A DNA stretch of 64,000 bases. Origin: Puccinellia tenuiflora. Taxonomy: Eukaryota; Streptophyta; Magnoliopsida; Poales; Poaceae. The first letter of the stretch is position 1; each line of letters starts with the position of its first letter. This document shows positions 35,420-45,210 of this stretch, in pieces. Where the stretch lies: contig QRDG01000140.1 in NCBI GenBank assembly GCA_012064385.1, positions 421,534 through 485,533 of the forward strand, in the 5' to 3' direction. The position numbers were made by a program, and so were the translations under genes. The notes under the pieces are model-generated. The model was not told the DNA's origin, did no database searches, and was given only the letters and a program-made list of their open reading frames with translations.

Positions 35420-35639
35420 CTATTGCATAGAATCTTCAGGATTAATGGTGATCTTCGGGATTAACATGAGTTTTAAGATCTCATATTATGGGCTATGGTT
35501 TAGGGCTCCCCCCTAAAACTTGCATATCTTTAAGTCATCTTGGACCAATGCCGTGAACACATCAGCGGAAACTTGGTGTAGGCCGAGACTTTGGGAATAA
35601 ATATGCGAGATTTTCACATGAGTTGGTATGCAAGATCTT

Positions 35640-35780
35640 CACTTACCCTCTCTTATGGAGTTCATGGGGGTAGAAGAATTTGGGAGCAATATGCTTAGTG
35701 AGCTTGCTCTTAACATAACCCATATGCATTTGTGCAACACAAGCAGCACTATCTTCATACATGACGGTGGGGGTATTGTC
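35640..35780 (-). pseudogene. Copia RNase H fragment
   Basis: The minus strand reads VMYEDSAACVAQMHMGY and then SKLTKHIAPKFFYPHEL, the conserved C-terminal part of the copia RNase H domain. The surrounding sequence carries stops. Confidence 0.8.
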
Positions 35781-36599
35781 AACATTTAGTCGACAAGACT
35801 TAGTAATGTGACTCGTCATCCGTCTAAGCCAAACACATTCTCATGTGGCCTCATACATAGCAATTATCTCTGAGTGGTTTGTAGACATAGGTACATGGAC
35901 CTATTTGAAAGACCCCCAAGAATGATTGTACCACCACAGAGAAATAAGAAACCAGACTGTGATCTCGACTTTATGGGGAGCAAACATATAGCCAACATTT
36001 GCATATTTCACCATGGTCAAGTCTTGGTTTCTTTCACAGAATAATCCAAGATCTTTCGTACCTTGAAGGTATCTGAGAACAATTTTGATGCCAACCCAAT
36101 GTCTACTGCGGCACCATACCTGGATAGGAGGTTTGCCGCAAAGGCAACATCAGTGCTCCAATGGCACTCAAGTAGGGAACTTCAAGTCCCAAAACTTTCT
36201 CATTTTCGTCACAAGGTCTAAATGGGTATTTATCTACTTCAAGGGACATTGCGACCATGGGAGTTCTTAGAGTGTGTTATTCATGTTAGATCTTTCAAGG
36301 ACCATCTTTGTATAAGTAGAGTGGTGTATCAATACTCCTCCAGGGAGGTGCTCAAGATGCATGCCTAAGTAAAGCTTGGTTTTACACAAGTCTTTCATCC
36401 CAAACCTCGTCTTAAGGTAAGACATAGCTTCCTTTATGTCCTATGTGTTTCCGATGATTCTGGGATTTCTTAATGAATACAAAGAGATAATCATCATGAT
36501 TGGTGTAACCTCTCTTCAGGAGAAAATCAATCAGTAGGTTGTGCCACATTCTACCAGACTTCTTTAACCGTATAGCGACCTCTACAATTTGACGGTATA

Positions 36600-37110
36600 C
36601 ATGTTGTGATTTTCTTTTGGATGTGGGATCTTTAGTCCTTCAGGAACTTCCATATAGATCTCTGAGTCAAGTGACCCATAGAAGTATGCGGTCACCACAT
36701 CCATCAACTGCATTCACATGTTTAGGATAGCTGCCATTTATATCGAATATCGGAACGTGATGCCACTCATCACAAGAGAGTATGTTTCTTCGTAATCTTG
36801 ATGTCTAGTTTCTTCGAAAAACCTTGTGCTACCATCCTCGTTTTATATCTCACCACCTGGTTATGTTCATTCCTCTTTCGAACAAAAAACCCATTCGTAT
36901 CCAACATGGATAACTTGTGGAGGAGTTCGCACCATAGGGCCGAACACATCCTCTAATAAAGCGAGCGCAATTCAGAATCAATTGCTTATTTCCATTTAGC
37001 CCATTCTAAGTGCTTCTGGCAGTCTGCCATCGACTTAGGTTCTGGATCTAGTTCAATGGAAGCAATCTTTGAGGCAAAGTTTATGTCAACAGTAGTAGCC
37101 TTTCTGTTAT
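36600..37110 (-). pseudogene. Copia reverse transcriptase fragment
   Basis: The minus strand reads a broken RT. Recognisable pieces are NEHNQVVRYKTRMVAQGFSK, then MDVVTAYFYGSLDSEIYMEV and PEGL (about 36712-36630). The first piece needs frame changes relative to the second. Confidence 0.8.
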
Positions 37111-37144
37111 ATAACTATCTGAAAGGACATTTCCCTCATAAGCA

Positions 37145-38456
37145 TGTTTTGGGTGTTTGTTAACAACATACGTGATACCTTACCATGTACTAAGTGTTTT
37201 ATGTTCAATTGACTTAAAAGCACAAGACGGTGATCGACCCCTCAATAAGAAGAAAAGAACGAAGAATGGTGCCCGTAGATTTATAGTTTTACTTGAGTCG
37301 TAGGGCTACCGTACTATCAAGAGAGGTTTCTCAATGGAATGGTTTGGGAAATCATTCTTTTACATTAAACCATATTTGCACCCACAACCTTCCAATCACT
37401 TTGGTAAAGAGAGAATCCTCCAAAATCTAGTGGCTGCTGAAAAGTAGCCCGGAGACTCCGGGGTGCCAGGCCGGAGACTCCGGTGTGAAAACACCGGAGA
37501 CTCCAGGGACCAGGGCAGCCGGAGACTCCAGCCTGAATATTTTTAGTTTGGGCTCACAGCTGCGCATGTGGTGTGTGCCTCGGGTGCCCAGTCCGGAGAC
37601 AGGTCGGAGACAGTCCGGAGACTTGTGGAAGTCTCCGATCAGGCCGGAGTTTCCGGGGCCTTCAAGGGCCGGAGATTCCGGCCAGACCGGAGACTCTGGT
37701 GTCTCCAGACCAGAGTCTCTAGGGTTAGTTTCTCAGCAACGACTAGTTTTGGAGGCGACCTATATAAAGCCTTCTTCTTCCCCAAGAAGAGTACAACGAC
37801 TAGAATTTCTCTCTCCACCATTGTTGCAAGCTCCATTTGCCTAAATCTCGCTACCTACCCACTCAAACACCTTGTCCTTCTATGATGTGGTAGAGTTGAC
37901 CTAGATCTACACTTTCACTGAAGGAATTTGATTTCCCCCTCCACTCCATTGAGGAACTTGTTACTCTTGGGTTCATTGGAACCCTAGACGGAAGTGGTCG
38001 TCCCCGAGCTTTGGGAGCTCGTGGACTTTGTTGGGAGCCTCCAATTAAGTTGTGGAGAAGAGCCTCAACCTTGTTTGTAAAAGTTTGGTTGCCACCTCAA
38101 GGGAAACGCATAGTGGAACGGGCCACTCCACATTGGTGGAAGCACGATGAAGATTACAGTGTGCCATTTCACGGCTATTCGGGGATCCAAGTGACTCCGC
38201 ACCGCTCCAACGGAGATTAGCTTCCTTTGGAAAGTGAACTTCAGGATAAATCTCCGCGTCATTGTGTGGTTATCTCTTCACCCCTTTACTTACTTTTTGC
38301 AAGTATTACTTGCTAGTATATTGCTCAACATATAGGTTGTTCATCTAGTTGCATATTCTAGAGAACTTATATTTGAGCAAACCCTAATTTGATAAAAGAA
38401 ATTAAAATTTGTAGTCACCTATTCACCCCCACTAGTCGACCCCTTCGATCCATTCA
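37145..38456 (+). mobile_element. LTR (probably solo) inserted in the copia element
   Basis: It begins tgttttgggtgtttgttaac and ends ctattcacccccactagtcg followed by accccttcgatccattca. It contains an array of ccggagactccgg motifs (37449-37725), a TATA box (tatataaag, 37761-37769) and downstream sequence related to the LTR at 1-2427. It lies between copia linker and RT coding sequence, so it is a nested insertion. I could not find a matching 5 bp duplication at these borders, so one border may be slightly off or altered. Confidence 0.75.
37449..37725 (+). repeat. Array of 13 bp near-palindromes (ccggagactccgg type) in the LTR U3
   Basis: Perfect copies (ccggag-a-ctccgg) lie at 37449-37461 and 37471-37483, 22 bp apart. 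Variants follow at 37494, 37519 and through about 37725 (for example ccggagattccgg and tccggagac). The array stops about 35 bp before the TATA box. Confidence 0.8.
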
Positions 38457-38494
38457 CTGTCCTAAATCAATATAATTTATAATGATTTCATCAT

Positions 38495-38734
38495 TCATTT
38501 CCACCAGCTCGTCGTGATTTCCCAAAACAACCGAGTCCGGGGTTTCGATGCCCCAGTGAGAAAATCAGTTTGCGCACACGATTGTGCACTGGGCATTCCA
38601 TCTTCTAGATGGCTCACTTCAGGGAGTTCCTCAACTTCAGGTTGATCTTCTTCAACTGACTTAGGATGTGACATATCTGGCTCAGGAATTTGTTTCTGCA
38701 GACGTCTCCGCAGAACTTTGTCTCGAGCACCCAT
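38495..38734 (-). pseudogene. Copia integrase-RT linker fragment
   Basis: A 79-codon open frame with an acidic, proline-containing sequence (EPDMSHPKSVEEDQPEVEEL). It lies between integrase and RT in the usual copia order. There is no catalytic domain. Confidence 0.5.
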
Positions 38735-39328
38735 ATGTCTTGCCTCTTCCTAGTGGTTGGGGCCAAATTTGAGTCAATAGACTTCGGGGCTATATCTACT
38801 CTCTCTGGCACATTTATAGCTGGTATATGTGATTTTGTCACTCCTCCATGATCAGTGAAGGCATTTGGCAGATTAGTTGCTACCCTTTGGAGGTTTATGA
38901 TCCTCTAAACTTCAAGTCCAGCTTTGTTAGTGCGTGGATCTAAGGACTGCATGCCCTCAACACTACATGAAATTTCTGGCATTACTTTTGGTACATTCCT
39001 CCCCCTAGTGCTGGGAAATGATGTTCACTGAAGATACTATCAGCATACTGAGTCGTGAACAGATCCCCAGTCATAGGCTCAAGGTATTTGATTACAAACG
39101 GAGATTCATACCCCCACATACACCCGAACTTTCAGGTGAGGACCCATGATTGTACGTTGAGGTGGTGAGATCGCACTTACGCATCGCAACCAAATCTTCG
39201 TAGATTGGGAATACTTGGTTCTTTCCCATGCACTAAGTGAAGGGGGATGCAGAGTGATATGCAGTTGGTCTGAGTTGGATTAATGTTGTTGCATGCATCA
39301 TAACATGTCCCCAACAACTTGTTGGGAG

Positions 39329-39859
39329 CTAAGAATTCTGCAAAACCGACCTAGGAATCAATTTAATCCTCTTGATTAATGACTCAACAATGCCATTTTG
39401 AGTGTGGACATGTGGAACCGAATGTTCCACTTGTATGCATAGGGATAGACAAAATTTATCGAATGTGTTGGAGGTGAATTCTCCAGCATTATCCATCCTT
39501 ATGGACTTGATCCGACTATCCAAAAAATTTGTCCTTAGTTTTATTATTTGTGCAACCAGCTTTGCAAATGCATGGTTCCTTGTAGATAATAGGCATACAT
39601 GGCTCCACCTAGTGGAAGCATCAATCAGGACCATAAAGTACCTGAAAGGGCTCGACATGGGCTGTATTGGTCCATAAATATCACCTTGAATTCTCTGCAG
39701 GAAAATTGGTGATTCATCCTTTAACTTCAGGGTGGAGGGTCTAATAATTAACTTCCTTTTGGCACATGCAGTGCACAAAAAATCTTCAGGATTTGGGAAG
39801 TCAGTTGTTGCTATGTTATGGCCAGCAGAGCCATTGATGATTTTACTCATCATGCCCAA
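39329..39859 (-). pseudogene. Copia integrase core fragment
   Basis: A 176-codon open stretch. It starts in the GAG-pre-integrase zinc-finger region (FLCTACAKRK) and continues through the integrase core. HGDIYGPI-like IQGDIYGPIQP holds the first catalytic Asp, IRMDNAGEFTS the second, and HTQNGIVESLIKRIK the region of the catalytic Glu. It is open but isolated by stops and frameshifts on both sides. Confidence 0.85.
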
Positions 39860-39982
39860 TCCAGGATGAGTGGATGACCCAGTCTATCATGCCATACCCT
39901 GTATGCCTCTAGGTTCCTGAAATTGTTTTCATTGCAACATATTTCTTTATGGGATTTATGTATGTGTAGTACAATCCTGATG

Positions 39983-40369
39983 CTAAGGAAGGGACTTTTT
40001 CAACCTTTTTTTTTTGGATCCGTCGAATGTAGTCATGATCAGATATTCAGTACCATACTTGAGTTCTGTTTCCAGATGGAAACCATTCACACGGATATCC
40101 TTAAAGCTTAATAGGGTCCGCTTTGATCCAGGATGCAACAAGGCATCTTTGATCACCAATTGGGTACCCATAGGGAGAACTATTGTGGCACTTCCGGTAC
40201 CTACAATATGAGAATTGCTTTTGACAATAGTCTTAATATTTCCATGTTTCTTAGTTAGCGTCTGGAAATTATTGGTCTCCCAGAGAACTATATTTTTGGT
40301 TTCACTGTCTATAAGACATATCTCCTCTTCCTCCATTGGATCGACACTCCTTGCTCTATATAAAGGCAT
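39983..40369 (-). pseudogene. Copia protease fragment with altered active site
   Basis: The open frame reads LIDSETKNIVLWETNNFQ, which matches the start of copia aspartic proteases. The usual DSG triad appears as DSE. It continues with GSATIVLPMGTQL and LLSFKDIRVNGFHLET. The change of the active-site glycine suggests loss of function. Confidence 0.75.
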
Positions 40370-40419
40370 ATTTATGATTTTAGCAGGAAGATTATAAACG
40401 TATAGTTACACTAAAGCAG

Positions 40420-40515
40420 AGCACGACTCCCTGGCAAGTCGGCTGATGACTCCCGAGCAGGGGAGCACGCGACTCCCGATCAAGTCGGCTCACGACTCCA
40501 GGGAAAGTCGGCTTA
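40420..40515. repeat. Short repeat of cgactccc-aagtcggct units inside the copia element
   Basis: Three units with gactccc/gactcca and aagtcggct occur at about 40427-40514 in the gap between the gag and protease fragments. It looks like a local insertion or expansion within the dead element. Confidence 0.5.
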
Positions 40516-40639
40516 CGCTATTCATGAGCTTATTATATGACCAAGTTCAACATGAACTACATAACACTAAAAGCACAACTCATGATGGAAATATATACTA
40601 GGCTAGGAGATTACAACAAGTCTCCATATAGGTCATCAT

Positions 40640-41190
40640 TCATATCTTTTTCAGGAAGATTGATTTTCTCCAGGTTAAAATCACCACTACCAGAGTTTTC
40701 CCCAAGTTGCAACTTTTCAAAAAAAAAGAGTCTAGGAGAGCAGCAGGCTCTACAAAGTGAGACTCAGGGTTATCCTGCTTGTTTTCACTTATGATGGATT
40801 GCGGATATAAATCAACCAGGTGCTTAGGGGTGCGGCAAGTGCGAGACAAATGATCCTCGCATCCACATTTAAAGCATTTTATCCGCTTTTCCCTTGCCGG
40901 AGCACCTGAATCACCTTTGGATTTTTCTTCGCCTTTACCTCTTCCTCTACCCTTGCCTTTAAATGAGTTGCCTTCTTTCCAATCCATCCATAGTTCCCCT
41001 TTCTAGGACCATGGGAACTCCCAATACTCTGAGTGAGAGCATGTGCTTCAGGCACACCCATAGTCCCAGTGGAACGAGTGCTATGATTCTCCATAAGAAG
41101 TTCATTATGTTTTTCTGCCACTAACAGGACAACGATCAACTTAGAGTACTTGGTATATTTAGAATGCATGTATTTATCTTGCAATGCCAT
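40640..41190 (-). pseudogene. Copia gag fragment with CCHC zinc knuckle
   Basis: The minus strand encodes CFKCGCEDHLSRTC, a C-x2-C-x4-H-x4-C zinc knuckle, preceded by a lysine-rich stretch. An overlapping frame (40879-41190) gives more of gag (MALQDKYMHSKYTKYSKL), which implies a frameshift between them. Confidence 0.8.
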
Positions 41191-41818
41191 GTTGATGGGG
41201 TGGAATGTAAAAAACTTTCGTCTATTATATTTGTGTTGGTGACTATCTGGTCACACATCTTGAGCAAAAAAACAATGCGGTGCAAGGCAGAGTTATATGT
41301 TGTCATAGAATGAAGTCTTGAAAGCGGAGGTTTATCCAGTCGATATGTGCTTGAGGAAGCACAACTGACCTTTGCTGGTCATATCGATCCTTCAGGAATT
41401 GCCAAAGAGTGAGTGGATCCTCTTCAGTTAGATATTCAACTTTCAGGGCCGAATTTAGGTGATGCCTTAGAAAGAGCAACACCTTTGCCTTTTCAGCGCA
41501 TAAGGACCATTTGTGCCTGCTGTCGACTAGTTAATGGTATGACCGAGAGACATGGATGTAGGTCTTAACTTAGCATGCATGGTCCATGTGAGGTAGTTTC
41601 TGCCATCCAGGGCGAGCTCGGCAAAATCCTTGGAGTTGATGCCCAACATTTCCTCTGTATTTAGATCATGCAAAAATTTGCTTCAGGTAATTAAGTGCAT
41701 GCCATGAGTGCTAACAGTGTATATATACAAAGCTGCATGATCCAGACATCGAGTTGCAGGCTCCGGACGTCGAGCTGCTCATCAGCGCTCTGTTCCTAGA
41801 GCATTCGTGCTGATAACG

Positions 41819-42248
41819 TGTTGTGAAACGGAGTTGTTCAACACTTTCTCGCCAAGCATCACTTGAGCACAATCACAAGAGTACCAAAACAAATGAACAC
41901 CAAGGATAGGATAGAAAATCAAGAGCTCTTTATTATGTTGTGTCACTCTACAAATAAGAACCTTGTGTATCTGTATCTTCTTATCTCTTCAGCTCTCCTC
42001 TCCTGCCATCTATTTATAGACTTTATTTAGGAGGGCATTTTCGCTAGTAGCCCACACAAACCAGATCAACTTTGCCTTGACATGTGGCATGTCACATGAC
42101 ATGTGTTGGCTTGAGAGGCATGCAACATGACATGTGTCCCGACATGTGTCATGAGATATGACCTCCTTGTCAAGGAAGCTAGCAGCTTCCTTACACAGTA
42201 AGGACCACGGCTCATGGTCAAGAAAGCTACATGCTTCCTTATCCAACA
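41819..42248 (-). mobile_element. 5' LTR of the copia element, 430 bp
   Basis: Read on the minus strand it starts tgttggataagg and ends ccgtttcacaaca, with TGTTG/CAACA inverted ends. The sequence just inside, acgttatcagcacgaatgc (41803-41818 and beyond), is the primer region. A TATA box (tataaata on the minus strand, 42018-42011) lies in the middle. Upstream of it at 42078-42162 are repeated acatgt motifs. No copy of this LTR is found at the other end. Confidence 0.85.
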
Positions 42249-43080
42249 AGACAAGGAGAATCATCTGGTGTTTCGTAATAATATTTATGGATTATGCCCC
42301 AATATGATATACATTGTGTGAAAATTGCAAAAGGTAAAATTTGAAATCTTATTTGGAGTACCTTCTTCAGGAAAATACATATTTTTGGTACTAAAAGAAA
42401 TAATAATTAATACTTCCAAAACATATTGGAATCTTACATTTGCGGTCTTGTTTACAATGTTACGACCCAATTTTGGGACACATTTCCATGAAATATGTCA
42501 TGGATATGGACGAGAGCATGACCAGAGCGCGCTTTGTTACATGCCGGTCGCATCCCAAACATGTAGCTACGGTATAGCTCGATCACTTGTGCTAATCGGT
42601 CATGTTTTTGGTCGTTGCGTGTTTTCCACTCTGATCGCTGTCAGGTAATTTCACATGATAGTGAGGGCCTTCCAGTACGTTGCGCTGCATGCACATCTAT
42701 GAGCATGCATATGCATGCATGTGTGGAAGTCGGTGATGGTTCACCTTGCATCTATGTTCTTTTGACTGACAACGGCTCACCGCTCGTCGATGGTGGCGTG
42801 CACGGATAGACATGGTCACTAAATGTGTCGCAAAACTTTGGACTGGCAACATCCCGCCGCTAGCCTAGCAGTTTTCAGCGTTTAATCCAATAAAAGATGA
42901 CATAAATTAGCGAAGAACGATGAACTGATGAACAATGTAAATTAAACTCCATATCAACAAATCTTAACTCGAAAACATAACATTAACCACATTAAACAAC
43001 TTAACCCTAATTGACATGAACTAGAACTATTTCATCTAGTTCTTCTTTGTGCCGCCTTCATGGGTAGAAGACTGATGTGA
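42249..43080. other. Intergenic stretch with a relic of the roughly 270 bp unit
   Basis: A segment at about 42413-42511 resembles the units at 34741-35240 (ccaaaacatattggaatctt, tttacaatgtta, catggatatgg). Otherwise nothing can be supported. Confidence 0.5.
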
Positions 43081-43203
43081 CTTCAGAGGCGTTGGAGATG
43101 TCGTCGGAGTTGCCAGATTCGTCAGAGTCATCGTCGTCCTCCTTGAAGACATTGTCTCCGCCATGGGCATGATGTCAACGGCCACATACAGGCCGTCGAC
43201 GAT

Positions 43204-43596
43204 TCAGAACAGGGTTTGTTCCAGAGGGCTCGTTCGAAAACTACGATGCCTCGTACTCCTAGACCAAGGTCTGCGTCGAAAGATCTCCACACGCCTCGTC
43301 GTCGGGGGCAGTGTGGTCGGCAGAGGCGGTGTCGTTGTCGGCGACGACGTCGTCTTTCTCCTGTAGTCATCGTCTGACTCCTCCTCCTCTTCCATCTTGT
43401 CGGAATCGGTTAAACCTTGCTCATTGTGGTACATCTTCTCCTTCCCATGCTCCTTCCGCTCCTCCTATTCATCTGCATCCCTCTTATAAGGCGAGTACAC
43501 TTGCGAGTTTGATGAAGGCGTTGACTCCACTTGGTATGTGAATGGGCTCTCAAACGTGCCTAGGATGTTCGGCTCAAAGAAGCCGCTCCGCGACAT
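43204..43596 (-). pseudogene. Unrecognised broken ORF with acidic stretch
   Basis: On the minus strand a frame starts MSRSGFFEPNILGTFESPF at 43596 and runs 43 codons to an in-frame stop near 43465. It then continues open with an EEEEESDDD stretch and a Pro/Thr-rich part to 43204. Overall composition is that of a low-complexity, possibly transposon-carried protein. I do not recognise the family. The stop makes a pseudogene the simplest reading. Confidence 0.4.
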
Positions 43597-43970
43597 TTTC
43601 GCGTGAGAGAAAAAATGGCCGATATTACTCGATTGCTACGTAGGGCCCCTTTTATTTTGCAACTGTAAGAGTGGGTCCTCGATATACACCATGTAATGGT
43701 CAAAGTCTTTGACCTGATGGAAACACTTCGTTTGGTCATTTGCGAGATTCGGCTATAGAAGGAGAAAGTGAGGAAAATTAAATTAATGGGACAAAATTGA
43801 GCATAACTAAGAAATGAGGGACATGAAAATATAAAACCCTATTGAATATATATAATATGAATATATATTTTATGATGATTCTTGATAATATTATTTGATA
43901 TTATAGAAGTTAAAAATTTGTTATACATTTGGTCAACATATTTTAGGAAGGAAGAAGTAGAACAAAATTT

Positions 43971-44085
43971 GGGTGGCTGCGTTTTGGCTCTGACCAGAAC
44001 AACTTAATGGCTAGATAAATATTCGTCCTGTGTGGCTGCGTTTTGAATCCGACCTGATCAAAGGCTAGATAAATATCTGTCCCCT
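43971..44085. repeat. Roughly 59 bp tandem duplication
   Basis: Two adjacent copies begin gtggctgcgttttg at 43973 and 44032 and end with ggctagataaatat. They differ by a few substitutions and small gaps. Confidence 0.7.
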
Positions 44086-44104
44086 CTTTGCCTCGATCTC
44101 TATA

Positions 44105-44309
44105 CTCTCTCCATTCCAAAATGTTATGGCGTCTTTGAATTTTTTTTTGTCAATAATTTACAACTTTAACTTATAATATTTCCATAAAATTATTATTATC
44201 AATCCTAACATTTATAAATACAACCCTAACATTTATACATTATCAATCCATATAATTTAGTAAATAAATATGGTCAAAGTCATCTACTCCGACGTTTTGG
44301 TTGAGGTAG
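44105..44309. mobile_element. Possible diverged Stowaway-like MITE
   Basis: The left end reads ctctctccattccaaaatgt after a TA. The right end, gttttggttgaggtag, is a weak inverted match. The interior is AT-rich and hairpin-like. The right TA is missing (tc instead), so this is tentative. Confidence 0.4.
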
Positions 44310-45210
44310 TCGGCTCTTCTCCGACGTGTTCGTGGGATTGCCTCGGCTTGTTTGTTGTTGTGGTCCCAGTGGTGTACGATGACTAGCAACAAGTGTTCCG
44401 TTCAGCAATCTTCGTGACTACCTGGCGCTGCGTTGTTTTGTCGCAGGTGGCGGAGCTGCTGCAGGGCAACGGCCTACGAAGTTTGTCAGTGGCTTGGTTT
44501 CTTCATCTACTTTGGAGTGTCATCCTTCCATAGCAGTTACAACGTCTTCTCTCCGACAAAGGTGGAAGGTCGTATCTTTGTGGAGTGGTGTTTTGAGCTT
44601 GATTCTAGTTGTTCTAAGGTGTGAGTCGCTTGGCCCAGTGGTGTTGCTTTTGGTTGTATGGTTTTGGAAAACCAGGCACATTTCTTCTTAGTTAATGGAT
44701 AAGGCAAAAAATTGCATTCGTGAGTTGCGTTAGGAAATTAAACGAGCACATAGGCAAAAGACAAAATTTAGACTCTTGCGGCGAGGGTTGTACTTGTAGG
44801 ACATGGAAAGAGAATGCCTATTTCTATTTGGCAACATCCACATTAAAAAAAAAAAAACCAGGACTACCTTTCTCTAGGTACTGTTAGTAGCATGTCATCT
44901 TAGCTTCTTATTTCACATCCTTCCATTTTCCTACTTGAAAGCTTTCGTCGGACTGCCAACCTCTTGCATGCATGTGATAAATTCATGGGTTCCTTCCTCT
45001 TCTAGCATTGAGTTATCATAGTGAATATGTCACCTGATGGCTGATGACATCAATTTACATCACAGAACAAGTGAGATAGTGGCATTATCTGCTTGATATT
45101 TGAAGTATCCTGCGATACGGGTGACATTCACCGATTCCAGGTGAACTACTCTAGATCCAACATCACGTGCTGAGGGGTATGCTGTAATAGGGCAGGCAGG
45201 CTGTTCCACA
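44310..45210. other. Intergenic stretch and MND1 3' region
   Basis: No supported gene. A stretch at about 44310-44710 (ending with gttaatggataaggc) has the look of a decayed retroelement tail, but no domain is readable. The right part may hold the MND1 3' UTR. Confidence 0.45.

Larger units (their letters stand above)
35430..42248 (-). mobile_element. Degenerate Ty1/copia retrotransposon, 5' LTR kept, 3' LTR lost, interrupted by another LTR
   Basis: On the minus strand the domain order is that of copia elements: LTR (42248-41819), primer region, gag with zinc knuckle (about 41190-40640), protease (40369-39983), integrase (39859-39329), a linker (38734-38495), reverse transcriptase (about 37110-36600) and RNase H (about 35780-35645). 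The LTR at 37145-38456 splits it between linker and reverse transcriptase. Many stops and frameshifts show that it is dead. No second LTR is found at the left end, which fades out near the GT/G tract. Confidence 0.88.
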
